Assembly (NCBI GenBank): GCA_004211785.1
Contig: SHBX01000004.1
Location: 1-64,000, forward strand
DNA: 64,000 nucleotides
Reading direction: 5' to 3'
Source: Winogradskyella sp.
Lineage (GTDB): Bacteria; Bacteroidota; Bacteroidia; Flavobacteriales; Flavobacteriaceae
Below, piece after piece: positions 16,573-25,394 of this stretch. Below the pieces are notes generated by a model, which had not been told where the DNA came from, made no database searches, and saw nothing but the letters and a program-made list of their open reading frames with translations. Every line of letters starts with the position of its first letter. Positions within the stretch are counted from its first letter, which is position 1. A program made the translations under genes and the position numbers.

Positions 16573-18021
16573 ATGTCAAAATATACTGAAGACGATTTAA
16601 GAGAAGAATTAAAAACCAAAGAGTATGAGTATGGTTTTTACACAGATATTGAGTCTGAAACTTTTCCTAATGGTCTTAACGAAGATATAGTAAGAGCAAT
16701 TTCAAAGAAGAAAGAAGAGCCAGAATGGATGACTAATTGGCGTCTTGAAGCTTTTAAGATTTGGAAAGAAATGACTGAGCCAGAATGGGCAAACGTGCAT
16801 TACCAAAAACCAGATTTTCAAGCCATTTCTTATTATTCTGCTCCCAACAGCAAACCAAAATACGATAGTATTGACGAAGTTGATCCAGAGCTGTTAGCCA
16901 CTTTTGAAAAACTGGGAATTTCTCTTGATGAGCAAAAAAAGCTTGCTGGTGTTGCGATGGATGTGGTCGTAGATTCTGTTTCTGTAGCAACGACGTTTAA
17001 GAAGACACTAGCGGAAAAAGGCATCATCTTTATGAGTATCTCTGAAGCTATCCAGGAACATCCTGAGTTAGTGAAAAAACATATTGGTACTGTTGTTCCT
17101 ACAAAAGATAATTTTTATGCAGCTTTAAATTCTGCGGTGTTTAGTGACGGAAGCTTTTGTTACATCCCAAAAGGTGTACGTTGTCCGATGGAGCTCTCTA
17201 CTTATTTCCGTATTAACCAAGCAGGAACAGGACAGTTCGAAAGAACTCTGGTTATTGCTGATGAAGGTAGTTATGTGTCTTACTTAGAAGGTTGTACTGC
17301 TCCTAGCCGTGATGAAAACCAGTTGCACGCAGCTGTTGTAGAGCTTATTGCTCTTGATGATGCAGAAATAAAATACAGTACCGTACAAAACTGGTATCCA
17401 GGAAATGCCGAAGGAAAAGGTGGTGTCTACAACTTTGTGACTAAGCGTGGCCTTTGTGAAAAGAATGCAAAAATATCTTGGACTCAAGTAGAAACAGGAA
17501 GTGCTGTCACTTGGAAATATCCATCTTGTGTTTTAAAAGGTGATAACTCTATTGGAGAATTTTACTCAATCGCAGTCACAAATAATTACCAACAAGCAGA
17601 CACAGGAACAAAAATGATTCACTTAGGTAAAAACACTAAGTCAACCATAATCTCTAAAGGTATTTCTGCTGGTAAATCTCAAAACTCTTATCGTGGATTG
17701 GTTCAGATTAGTTCTCGTGCAGAAAATGCTCGTAACTTTTCGCAATGTGATAGTTTGTTAATGGGTAATGAGTGTGGCGCACACACGTTTCCATATATAG
17801 AAGTTAAAAACAAATCTGCTCAAATAGAACATGAAGCCACAACAAGTAAAATAGGTGAAGACCAAATATTCTATTGTAACCAACGTGGTATTGATACAGA
17901 AAAAGCCATTGCGCTTATTGTTAACGGATTTAGTAAAGAAGTATTAAATAAACTCCCTATGGAATTTGCTGTTGAAGCTCAAAAATTACTTGAGATTTCT
18001 CTAGAAGGTTCTGTTGGATAA
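16573..18021 (+). CDS. sufB: Fe-S cluster assembly scaffold protein SufB
   Basis: 482 aa, the scaffold subunit of the SufBCD complex. Hallmarks are [41 protein letters not shown], the beta-helix core, and [22 protein letters not shown], which includes the conserved cysteine region, then [22 protein letters not shown]. Length is normal. Its end is followed by an MBL lipoprotein gene rather than sufC, an unusual break in the operon. Confidence 0.96.
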   Translation: MSKYTEDDLREELKTKEYEYGFYTDIESETFPNGLNEDIVRAISKKKEEPEWMTNWRLEAFKIWKEMTEPEWANVHYQKPDFQAISYYSAPNSKPKYDSIDEVDPELLATFEKLGISLDEQKKLAGVAMDVVVDSVSVATTFKKTLAEKGIIFMSISEAIQEHPELVKKHIGTVVPTKDNFYAALNSAVFSDGSFCYIPKGVRCPMELSTYFRINQAGTGQFERTLVIADEGSYVSYLEGCTAPSRDENQLHAAVVELIALDDAEIKYSTVQNWYPGNAEGKGGVYNFVTKRGLCEKNAKISWTQVETGSAVTWKYPSCVLKGDNSIGEFYSIAVTNNYQQADTGTKMIHLGKNTKSTIISKGISAGKSQNSYRGLVQISSRAENARNFSQCDSLLMGNECGAHTFPYIEVKNKSAQIEHEATTSKIGEDQIFYCNQRGIDTEKAIALIVNGFSKEVLNKLPMEFAVEAQKLLEISLEGSVG

Positions 18022-18034
18022 TAGACATACAACC

Positions 18035-18916
18035 ATGAAAAAACTAATCATTTTATTAGTAGTTACTTTAACTTTTTTGTCTTGTAAAGACTTTAAAGAA
18101 GGTGTGAAAGATGGCTACAATGACGCTCAAAAAGAAGCTGAAGCTTCCAAGAAAGAAGGCGTAAAACTTTATGTTCTTGATGGTGGGAAAATCAGAGTTA
18201 ATAATCTTGAGTTATTTTCTCAAGACACAACTTACACTGGGCAATCCAAAACGTTTTCAAATGCATTTTATGTTATCGAACATCCCAAAGGTCGCCTATT
18301 ATGGGATGCTGGTTTAGCTGAAGGTTTAGTTGGCCAAGAACCTTTTACTACACCAAATGGTGCATTTACTGTTTCAAGAAATGACTCTGTAATATCACAA
18401 TTAGCAGAATTAAAATTAGCGCCTGAAGATTTTGATTATATCGCAGTATCACATACACATTTTGATCATACAGGTTCTGCTTCAAAATTTGCTGCATCAA
18501 CTTGGTTAGTACAAGAAGCTGAATATAATTTTATAACTAGCGAAGAACAGAAAAAAGGCGACAACTATCCTCCAATTGCAGCGTTAACTAAAGTGCAAAA
18601 GCTTAATGGTGATTATGACGTTTTTGGAGATGGTACAGTAGTTATCAAATCAATGCCTGGACATACACCTGGACATCAAGTTTTATTCTTAAAGCTTAAT
18701 ACTTACGGAAATATTTTACTAACAGGAGATTTATATCACCTTCAAGAAAACAGAGAACATAAACGTGTGCCAATTTTTAACTTCGATGCAGAAATGACAT
18801 TAAAAAGCATGGATGCTTTTGAGGCTTTTGCCAAAGAAAACAATGCTGATGTTTTTATCCAGCATAGTAGAGAAGATTTAATTAGAGTTCCACATTCTCC
18901 AAATTATTTAGACTAA
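18035..18916 (+). CDS. Metallo-beta-lactamase-fold lipoprotein (lactonase-like)
   Basis: 293 aa from the ATG at 18035; the frame reaches 18014 inside sufB, but this start gives a proper lipoprotein signal (MKKLIILLVV..LSC, C17). The metal site HTHFDHTG and a downstream GHTPGHQVLFLK histidine show the MBL fold, and the overall pattern resembles AHL-lactonase-like hydrolases. Being a lipoprotein it acts outside the cytoplasm, unlike the SUF machinery around it. It sits 13 bp after sufB and overlaps the next gene by one base. Substrate unknown. Confidence 0.82.
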   Translation: MKKLIILLVVTLTFLSCKDFKEGVKDGYNDAQKEAEASKKEGVKLYVLDGGKIRVNNLELFSQDTTYTGQSKTFSNAFYVIEHPKGRLLWDAGLAEGLVGQEPFTTPNGAFTVSRNDSVISQLAELKLAPEDFDYIAVSHTHFDHTGSASKFAASTWLVQEAEYNFITSEEQKKGDNYPPIAALTKVQKLNGDYDVFGDGTVVIKSMPGHTPGHQVLFLKLNTYGNILLTGDLYHLQENREHKRVPIFNFDAEMTLKSMDAFEAFAKENNADVFIQHSREDLIRVPHSPNYLD

Positions 18917-19332
18917 TGACAAAAAATATTTTTACACTTATTTTGTGCGTTACCTTATTTGTTTCGTGCAAAAATGATTCAAAAACTGAAACAGTAACTA
19001 CTGAGGTTGACGCTTCAAAAACTTACGACCAAAATGATGGTCTTATTACTTTAAAAGGCGATTTTATCTATGACGAAAACCAGAATGCCGCTGTTATTCA
19101 AACACCAAACTCTATCTATGGTGTTGTTGTGGATGACAACATGAAAGCCTTAAATGAAAAAGTAAAAGCTTTCAAAAAAGAACCTACAGATATGGTGCCT
19201 GTTACTGTTAGAGCTAAACGATTTGAAAGCAACAAAGAAGATGCTTGGCAATTCTTTGTTGAAATAAAAGAAACAATTAAGGTCGAAGCACCTAATCCAG
19301 AACAAAACGACGTTATTAAAATAGAAAACTAA
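18916..19332 (+). CDS. Small uncharacterised lipoprotein within the SUF operon
   Basis: 138 aa. Lipobox cysteine C18 ([13 protein letters not shown]). The rest is a soluble domain ([20 protein letters not shown] ... [27 protein letters not shown]) that could be a small beta-barrel; I do not recognise a family. It overlaps the MBL gene by one base (TAATG) and lies four bases before sufC, so it is certainly co-transcribed with them. Confidence 0.6.
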   Translation: MTKNIFTLILCVTLFVSCKNDSKTETVTTEVDASKTYDQNDGLITLKGDFIYDENQNAAVIQTPNSIYGVVVDDNMKALNEKVKAFKKEPTDMVPVTVRAKRFESNKEDAWQFFVEIKETIKVEAPNPEQNDVIKIEN

Positions 19333-19336
19333 GACT

Positions 19337-20089
19337 ATGTTAAAGATAAATAACCTTCACGCTAGTGTTGAGGATAAACCAATTTTAAGAGGAATAAACT
19401 TAGATGTTAAGCCTGGCGAAGTTCATGCAATCATGGGGCCAAATGGTTCTGGTAAAAGTACCTTAGCTTCAGTAATTGCTGGTAAAGAAGAGTATGAAGT
19501 AGAAGATGGCGAAATTATCTTAAATGGTGAAGATTTAGAAGAACTAAGTGCTGAAGAACGTGCACATAGAGGTATCTTTTTATCATTTCAATATCCTGTA
19601 GAAATCCCTGGAGTTAGTGTTACTAACTTTATGAAAACGGCTATAAACGAAACTCGTAAAGCAAAAGGTTTAGAAGATATGCCTGCAAACGAGATGCTTA
19701 AACTTATCCGTGAGAAATCTGAGCTTCTAGAAATAGACCGCAAGTTCTTATCTCGATCTTTAAACGAGGGCTTTTCTGGCGGTGAAAAAAAGCGTAATGA
19801 AATTTTTCAAATGGCCATGTTAGAGCCAAAATTAGCAATCCTTGATGAAACGGATTCTGGTTTAGATATCGATGCTTTACGTATTGTAGCTAATGGTGTA
19901 AACAAACTAAAATCAAAAGACAATGCTGTAGTTGTAATTACACACTACCAAAGACTTTTAGACCACATTGTTCCTGATTATGTTCACGTGCTATATAATG
20001 GAAGAATCGTAAAGTCAGGAACAGCTGCATTGGCTCATGAGCTAGAAGCCAAAGGCTACGATTGGATTAAAGAAGAAGTAAACGCTTAA
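19337..20089 (+). CDS. sufC: Fe-S cluster assembly ATPase SufC
   Basis: 250 aa, the ABC-type ATPase of SufBCD. Walker [10 protein letters not shown] (34-42), signature [11 protein letters not shown], Walker [13 protein letters not shown] and the switch histidine in [11 protein letters not shown] are all present. It is soluble and powers conformational change in the SufB-SufD scaffold. It follows the small lipoprotein gene by four bases and is separated from sufD by a 95-bp gap filled with hairpin repeats. Confidence 0.97.
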   Translation: MLKINNLHASVEDKPILRGINLDVKPGEVHAIMGPNGSGKSTLASVIAGKEEYEVEDGEIILNGEDLEELSAEERAHRGIFLSFQYPVEIPGVSVTNFMKTAINETRKAKGLEDMPANEMLKLIREKSELLEIDRKFLSRSLNEGFSGGEKKRNEIFQMAMLEPKLAILDETDSGLDIDALRIVANGVNKLKSKDNAVVVITHYQRLLDHIVPDYVHVLYNGRIVKSGTAALAHELEAKGYDWIKEEVNA

Positions 20090-20100
20090 TCATTAGCTTT

Positions 20101-20175
20101 TTTTGGTCATTGAGGTACTCGAAATGACCAGTTGATGAATAAAATTTAGGAGCACTTCGAGAACCTCAGTGCCCA
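20101..20175. repeat. Pair of inverted hairpin repeats between sufC and sufD
   Basis: The first unit (GGTCATT at 20105-20111 / AATGACC at 20123-20129) and the second (GCACT at 20152-20156 / AGTGC at 20168-20172) are each a hairpin. The two units are also close inverted copies of each other (CATTGAGGTACTCGAAATG against the complement of the second). The sequence resembles an interspersed intergenic repeat often seen in flavobacterial genomes; related half-sites occur near 34.7 kb and 35.8 kb. Confidence 0.6.
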
Positions 20176-20184
20176 TCGAAACAT

Positions 20185-21498
20185 ATGGAATTAAAAGAAA
20201 AACTAGTATCGTCTTTTATGGCTTTTGAGAATACAGTAGATGTAGATTCTCCTGTACATGATATAAGAATAGATGCTATGAAAACCTTTGAAGCTGAAGG
20301 TTTTCCTCATAAAAAGCTTGAGGCTTGGAAATACACCTCTTTAAAATCTATTTTAAAGAACGATTTTAGTGTATTCCCTAAGGAAAATGAGGCTTTAGAA
20401 TATAAAGATATAAAGAAGTACTTTATTCATGATATAGATGCTTACAAAATCATATTCGTAGATGGTAAGTATTCTTCTCATTTGTCTGCCACAACACATG
20501 ATGGTATTGATGTTTGCTTAATGTCTTCGGCATTAACTAAGCCAAAATACAAGCTGATTATTGATAATTATTTCAATAAAATAGCAACAAAAGACGGCCT
20601 TTCTTCATTAAACACAGCTTTTTCTGCAGAAGGTGCATACATACATATTCCAAAGAATAGAGTGGTTGAAAAACCAATACAAATTATTCATTTCTCAACG
20701 GGTAACGAAGCTGCTTTAATGCTTCAGCCAAGAAATTTGGTTGTTGTTGATGAGAATTCTCATGTTCAAATAATTGAGCGTCACCAGAGTTTAACGGAAA
20801 ACCCTGTGCTTACTAATAGTGTTACTGAAATTTTTGTTAACAAACGTGCCATTGTAGATTACTATAAAATTCAGAATGACAAGCAATCAGCATCTCTTAT
20901 AGACAATACATTTGTTAATCAAAAACAAGAGAGTTTAGCAAAAGTGCATACCTTTTCTTTTGGTGGAAAATTAACACGCAATAACCTTAATTTTTATCAA
21001 AATGGTGAGCGCATCGATTCTACAATGAAAGGCATTACCATCATTGGAGATAAGCAACACGTTGACCATAATACCTTAGTACACCACATAGAGCCAAATT
21101 GTGAAAGTCACCAAGATTATAAAGGCATCTATGATGCTAATTCTACCGGCGTTTTTAACGGGAAAGTGGTTGTAGAAAAAGAAGCGCAAAAGACAAATGC
21201 TTTTCAGGCTAATAACAACATTTTAGTTAGCGATAAAGCAACTATAAACACTAAACCTCAGTTAGAGATTTTTGCAGATGATGTAAGATGTACGCACGGT
21301 TGTACTATTGGTCAACTAGACGAAAGCGCGATGTTTTATTTACGTTCTCGAGGTATTCCTGAAAAGGAGGCTAGAGGTTTATTAATGTTTGCGTTTAGTA
21401 ATAACGTTTTAGATTCTGTGAAAATTCCAGAAATTAAAAGTAGAATCACAAAGCTTATCGCTCAGAAGTTGGGTGTTAATATTGGGTTTGATTTGTAG
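20185..21498 (+). CDS. sufD: Fe-S cluster assembly protein SufD
   Basis: 437 aa, SufB paralogue and partner in the SufBCD scaffold. Recognised by KLEAWKYTSLKSI near the N-terminus and by the C-terminal KPQLEIFADDVRCTHGCTIGQLDESAMFYLRSRGI block, which carries the conserved cysteine and histidine residues. Its stop codon abuts the ATG of sufS. Confidence 0.95.
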   Translation: MELKEKLVSSFMAFENTVDVDSPVHDIRIDAMKTFEAEGFPHKKLEAWKYTSLKSILKNDFSVFPKENEALEYKDIKKYFIHDIDAYKIIFVDGKYSSHLSATTHDGIDVCLMSSALTKPKYKLIIDNYFNKIATKDGLSSLNTAFSAEGAYIHIPKNRVVEKPIQIIHFSTGNEAALMLQPRNLVVVDENSHVQIIERHQSLTENPVLTNSVTEIFVNKRAIVDYYKIQNDKQSASLIDNTFVNQKQESLAKVHTFSFGGKLTRNNLNFYQNGERIDSTMKGITIIGDKQHVDHNTLVHHIEPNCESHQDYKGIYDANSTGVFNGKVVVEKEAQKTNAFQANNNILVSDKATINTKPQLEIFADDVRCTHGCTIGQLDESAMFYLRSRGIPEKEARGLLMFAFSNNVLDSVKIPEIKSRITKLIAQKLGVNIGFDL

Positions 21499-22737
21499 AT
21501 GAGTGCTACTCAAAAACATATTGCCCTTAATGTTGATGCCATAAGAAAAGACTTCCCTATTTTGAATAGAGAGGTTAATGGTAAACCATTGATTTATTTT
21601 GATAATGCCGCAACATCGCAAACACCACAACAGGTTATTGATGTTATTGTAGACTATTATAGTAATTACAATGCAAATATTCATCGCGGTGTACATGCAT
21701 TAAGCCAAGAGGCAACAGATGCTTACGAGCAAGCTCGTATAAAAATCCAAAAACATTTTAATGCTAAGCATGTTCACGAAATTATATATACTTCTGGTAC
21801 AACACATGGTATTAATTTAGTGGCCAATGGTTTTTCTTCTTTATTAAAAAAAGGGGATGAAGTTATTGTCTCTGCTTTAGAGCATCACAGTAATATTGTG
21901 CCATGGCAAATGCTGTGCGAACGTACTGGAGCAACTTTAAAGGTTATACCAATGAATGCCAATGGCGAATTGGTTTTAAGTGAATATGATGCTTTGCTTA
22001 ACAAGAATACCAAGCTTGTTTTTGTAAACCACATCTCTAATGCCTTAGGTACTATAAACCCCATTAAATCTATTATTGAAAAAGCGCATGCTGTTGGTGC
22101 AGCCGTTTTAGTTGATGGCGCACAATCCTGCCCTCATATTAGACCAGATGTACAGGCTTTGGATGTAGATTTCTATGTCTGCTCAGCCCATAAAATATGT
22201 GGCCCAACTGGGGTAGGTATGTTGTACGGAAAAGAAGAATGGTTAAAAAAATTACCACCTTATCAAGGTGGTGGCGAAATGATTGCAGAAGTCTCTTTCG
22301 AAAAAACAACCTATGCAGGTTTACCTCATAAATTTGAAGCTGGCACGCCAAACGTCTGCGGAGGCATTGCTTTTGGAGCAGCTTTAGATTATATGAACAG
22401 TATTGGTTTTGATACCATTGCAAACTACGAAAATGAACTTCTTGTATACGCTACAAAACAACTTGAGCAAATTGAAGGTCTAAAAATTTACGGAACAGCA
22501 AAAGAAAAAACATCTGTAATTTCTTTTAACGTAGGCAATATTCATCCCTACGATATTGGTACTATTTTAGATAAAATGGGTATTGCTGTTCGTACAGGAC
22601 ACCATTGTGCACAACCAATTATGGATTATTATAAAATCCCAGGAACTATTCGTGCTTCATTTATGTTCTACAACACTAAAGAAGAAATAGATACTTTTAT
22701 TACTGCACTTAAAAAGGCAGTCATAATGTTATCTTAA
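21499..22737 (+). CDS. sufS: Cysteine desulfurase, SufS type
   Basis: 412 aa PLP enzyme that supplies sulfur from cysteine to the SUF scaffold, with SufE as acceptor. The PLP lysine is in SAHKICGPTG, and the catalytic cysteine loop is RTGHHCAQP. The N-terminal KDFPILNREVNGKPLIYFDN block is typical of group II desulfurases. It starts directly after the sufD stop codon and ends this operon section at a clear terminator. Confidence 0.96.
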   Translation: MSATQKHIALNVDAIRKDFPILNREVNGKPLIYFDNAATSQTPQQVIDVIVDYYSNYNANIHRGVHALSQEATDAYEQARIKIQKHFNAKHVHEIIYTSGTTHGINLVANGFSSLLKKGDEVIVSALEHHSNIVPWQMLCERTGATLKVIPMNANGELVLSEYDALLNKNTKLVFVNHISNALGTINPIKSIIEKAHAVGAAVLVDGAQSCPHIRPDVQALDVDFYVCSAHKICGPTGVGMLYGKEEWLKKLPPYQGGGEMIAEVSFEKTTYAGLPHKFEAGTPNVCGGIAFGAALDYMNSIGFDTIANYENELLVYATKQLEQIEGLKIYGTAKEKTSVISFNVGNIHPYDIGTILDKMGIAVRTGHHCAQPIMDYYKIPGTIRASFMFYNTKEEIDTFITALKKAVIMLS

Positions 22738-22771
22738 GTGACCAACTAGCCCTTTAAAACAATTATAATTC

Positions 22772-22797
22772 AACACCTCAAAAGGTGTTTTTTTATT
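22772..22797 (+). terminator. Rho-independent terminator after sufS
   Basis: Stem AACACCT / AGGTGTT with loop CAAA, followed by a long T run. It ends the sufA-sufS operon. Confidence 0.85.
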
Positions 22798-22843
22798 TTA
22801 TTGTATTTGCATTTCATCGATCAGTTGATAATTTATTTTCATT

Positions 22844-22890
22844 TTTGTTAAAAAATTAACAAAAAAGGATATATTCGTTAAAATTTTAAC
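22844..22890 (+). promoter_or_regulatory. Promoter of the M43 protease gene with two overlapping palindromes
   Basis: TTTG at 22844-22847 and TATATTCG at 22870-22877 (one mismatch to TAnnTTTG), 22 bases apart, form a promoter. GTTAAAAAATTAAC (22847-22860) lies at the -33 end and the perfect palindrome GTTAAAATTTTAAC (22877-22890) at the -7/start region. Their centres are 30 bp apart, about three helical turns, as expected for an operator bound by one regulator. Confidence 0.45.
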
Positions 22891-22905
22891 AAAACCAACT
22901 AAAAA

Positions 22906-23991
22906 ATGAAAAAAACGATTTTAAGAGTAGCTGTAATGGCACTTCTTTTTGCAGGATGTAGCGACGACAGCAGCAACCTTGAACAAGAACAGGCAAAAGT
23001 AGACATGAGTGACTTCTATTTATACACAAATGCTACAGAAGATGGAACAAATGCTAGAGTTGTAAATGGGAAAAACTGTAGTTCTATGACTGTTCTTAAT
23101 GAACAATTAAACGAAAATCCTGGCTTATATCAACGTATGTACGAAGTAGAGCTCCATTCTCGCCAATTTATGGCTAATGCTAGACCTCCTGGAGGTAATG
23201 GCGGTGGAAACGGCAATGGAAATGGCGGAGGCCCAGGCGGTGGAAACGGCGGTGGTGATGGTGATGGTGGCGGAGACCCAGTTGATGATGGTTTAGGAAC
23301 ACTTAACATCCCAGTATACATTTATGTCATCTATTCTAACGATCAGCAAAATATTAGCTCTGCACAGATTAATTCTCAAATGGCAGTTTTAAACGCAGAT
23401 TTTAACGATACTAACTTTAATGATGTTCGTGCTGAATTCCAAGGATTAGGTGCTGATGTTGATATCAATTTTATGACTCCTGTTGTTGACAGACAATTTA
23501 ACTCTACATCGTCTTGGGGTACAAATAATGCAGTAAAAGCAGCCTATCCTGCTCAACCTGGATACTTAACTATGTGGGTTGCTAATATTGGAGGTGGTAT
23601 CTTAGGTTACGCACAATTCCCTGGAGGTAATGCTTCTACGGATGGCGTTGTAATGTCTCCACAGTATTTTGGAACAACAGGTTTTGTAGCTGCTCCTTTC
23701 GACGGAGGTCGTACTACAACTCACGAAGTGGGTCACTGGATGAACTTACGTCATATTTGGGGTGATGGAAGATGTCGTCAAGATGATTTTGTATCTGACA
23801 CACCTTCTTCAGATGCTCCAAACTACGGTTGTGATTTAGGAGAAAGAAGTTGTAGAACTACGGACATGGTAGAAAACTATATGGATTACTCTGATGATGA
23901 TTGTATGGGCTTATTTACTGAAGGTCAAAAAGCAAGAATGCGTGCTATTTTTGCTCCAGGTGGTGCAAGAGCATCCTTGGTAGGAAACTAA
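22906..23991 (+). CDS. Zinc metalloprotease lipoprotein, M43 (pappalysin-like) family
   Basis: 361 aa. Lipobox cysteine C18 (LLFAGCSDD), then a glycine-rich linker at about residues 97-125, then a catalytic domain with the metzincin motif HEVGHWMNLRH (273-283) and a Met-turn NYMDYSDDD. M43 proteins normally have glycine at position 8 of the motif; here it is asparagine. Several cysteines after the motif probably form disulfides. It is likely a cell-surface protease. It has its own promoter and terminator and simply interrupts the run of SUF genes. Confidence 0.85.
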   Translation: MKKTILRVAVMALLFAGCSDDSSNLEQEQAKVDMSDFYLYTNATEDGTNARVVNGKNCSSMTVLNEQLNENPGLYQRMYEVELHSRQFMANARPPGGNGGGNGNGNGGGPGGGNGGGDGDGGGDPVDDGLGTLNIPVYIYVIYSNDQQNISSAQINSQMAVLNADFNDTNFNDVRAEFQGLGADVDINFMTPVVDRQFNSTSSWGTNNAVKAAYPAQPGYLTMWVANIGGGILGYAQFPGGNASTDGVVMSPQYFGTTGFVAAPFDGGRTTTHEVGHWMNLRHIWGDGRCRQDDFVSDTPSSDAPNYGCDLGERSCRTTDMVENYMDYSDDDCMGLFTEGQKARMRAIFAPGGARASLVGN

Positions 23992-24014
23992 AGACACTAA
24001 AAAATATTGATTTT

Positions 24015-24047
24015 AAAAGGAGCTTTCTATAGAAGCTCCTTTTTTTT
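24015..24047 (+). terminator. Rho-independent terminator after the M43 protease gene
   Basis: Eleven-base stem AAAAGGAGCTT / AAGCTCCTTTT with a seven-base loop, followed by T residues. Confidence 0.85.
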
Positions 24048-24088
24048 GGCATCAAAAGTGTAACTTACACTTTTAAAACACTTTTATT

Positions 24089-24607
24089 ATGAAATTTTTA
24101 TTCAGTGTAGTGACCTTATTCTTTTTAACAGGGTCTTGTAATTCGCAAAAGCAAGCAACAACAAATTCTAATGAATCTAATGCAGCTCCTGTAGCAGAAA
24201 AGCAGATAATGACCGATAAACAAAAAGCTGTTGGTCAAAACTATGATGTAGCAGTTATATATGAAGCTCGCTCTAGAGGTTTTGCAAAGTATGCCTATAT
24301 TTCTAAAGCTAAGGTAACGCTATCAGAAGACAGAAGTCTCCAAAAAATGGACGATTATACCTGCGACGCTAAAGACTGGGAAGACATAGAACAACTACTA
24401 GATGCCATTGACAGAAAAACTTTTCAAAGTTTAAAAGCACCTACAGATAAACGCCTCTACGATGGCGCTGCAAGTACAACACTATCTATTAAACAAGGTG
24501 ATGTCGTGTATATGACACCTACTTTTGATGAAGGTTTCCCACCAAAAGAGATTGAAAAACTCGTTAATAAAGTGTTAGCAATAGCTGAGAAAGTAAAAAA
24601 ACAGTAG
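24089..24607 (+). CDS. Uncharacterised lipoprotein
   Basis: 172 aa. Lipobox cysteine C17 (FLTGSCNSQKQ). A mixed alpha/beta domain follows (VAVIYEARSRGFAKYAYISK ... TLSEDRSLQKMDDYTC ... LKAPTDKRLYDGAASTTLSI). I do not recognise the family. It lies 25 bp upstream of sufE and may be co-transcribed with it; the terminator before it sets it apart from the protease gene. Confidence 0.6.
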   Translation: MKFLFSVVTLFFLTGSCNSQKQATTNSNESNAAPVAEKQIMTDKQKAVGQNYDVAVIYEARSRGFAKYAYISKAKVTLSEDRSLQKMDDYTCDAKDWEDIEQLLDAIDRKTFQSLKAPTDKRLYDGAASTTLSIKQGDVVYMTPTFDEGFPPKEIEKLVNKVLAIAEKVKKQ

Positions 24608-24632
24608 TAATTTTGTTTCCAAAGAATTAGCA

Positions 24633-25055
24633 ATGACTATTGAAGAGATTCAAAACGAAATTATTGACGAATTCTCAATGTTTGAGGATTGGGAAGAGCG
24701 TTACCAATATATGATTGATTTGGGTAAAACCTTACCTCTTATTGATAATGCGCACAAAACAGACGTCAACATTATTAAAGGTTGTCAAAGTAAAGTTTGG
24801 GTGCACGCCAATATGACTGATGACAAAATCACTTTTACAGCAGATAGCGATGCTATTATTACAAAAGGTATTATTGCCATTTTAATTCGTGCATTTTCAA
24901 ATCAACATCCTACAGCAATTATTGAAGCCAACACAGATTTTATAGATAAAATTGGCCTTAAAGAGCATTTATCACCTACTAGAGCAAACGGCCTAGTAAG
25001 CATGATAAAGCAGCTAAAAATGTATGCCATTGCATACCAAACACAATTAAACTAA
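24633..25055 (+). CDS. sufE: Cysteine desulfuration protein SufE
   Basis: 140 aa, sulfur acceptor for SufS. The persulfide-carrying cysteine is C51 in IIKGCQSKVWV, with the family start IQNEIIDEFSMFEDWEERYQYMIDLGK. Length is typical. It is followed one base later by the DUF59 gene, making a second SUF transcription unit that continues into HMG-CoA synthase. Confidence 0.95.
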   Translation: MTIEEIQNEIIDEFSMFEDWEERYQYMIDLGKTLPLIDNAHKTDVNIIKGCQSKVWVHANMTDDKITFTADSDAIITKGIIAILIRAFSNQHPTAIIEANTDFIDKIGLKEHLSPTRANGLVSMIKQLKMYAIAYQTQLN

Positions 25056-25056
25056 A

Positions 25057-25383
25057 ATGAGCGAGATAACAATAGATACAAACGCACTTGGCGAAAAAAT
25101 AGTTAAGGTTATAAAAACCATATATGACCCTGAAATCCCTGTAGACATATACGAATTGGGCTTAATCTATGATGTATTTGTAAATGAAGATTTTGATGTA
25201 AAAATCTTAATGACCTTAACATCACCAAACTGTCCTGTTGCAGAAACTTTGCCTCTTGAAGTAGAAGAAAAAGTAAAGTCTATAAATGAGGTAAAAGCTG
25301 CTGAAGTAGAAATTACATTTGATCCTCCTTGGTCTAATGACTTAATGAGTGAAGAAGCTAAACTAGAATTAGGAATGTTGTAA
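25057..25383 (+). CDS. DUF59/MIP18-family Fe-S assembly protein (SufT-like)
   Basis: 108 aa. Recognised by YDPEIPVDIYELGLIYDV, MTLTSPNCPVAETLP with its conserved cysteine, and the C-terminal VEITFDPPWSNDLMSEEAKLELG. These proteins (SUF-associated, PaaD-like) help mature Fe-S proteins in SUF-using bacteria. It sits between sufE and the HMG-CoA synthase gene with tight spacing on both sides. Confidence 0.9.
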   Translation: MSEITIDTNALGEKIVKVIKTIYDPEIPVDIYELGLIYDVFVNEDFDVKILMTLTSPNCPVAETLPLEVEEKVKSINEVKAAEVEITFDPPWSNDLMSEEAKLELGML

Positions 25384-25394
25384 TACCTGCAATT

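Noticed and set aside
23130..23321. Pro-rich minus-strand ORF opposite the M43 protease gene
   Set aside because: It is the shadow of the glycine-rich linker; GGN codons read as proline on the other strand.
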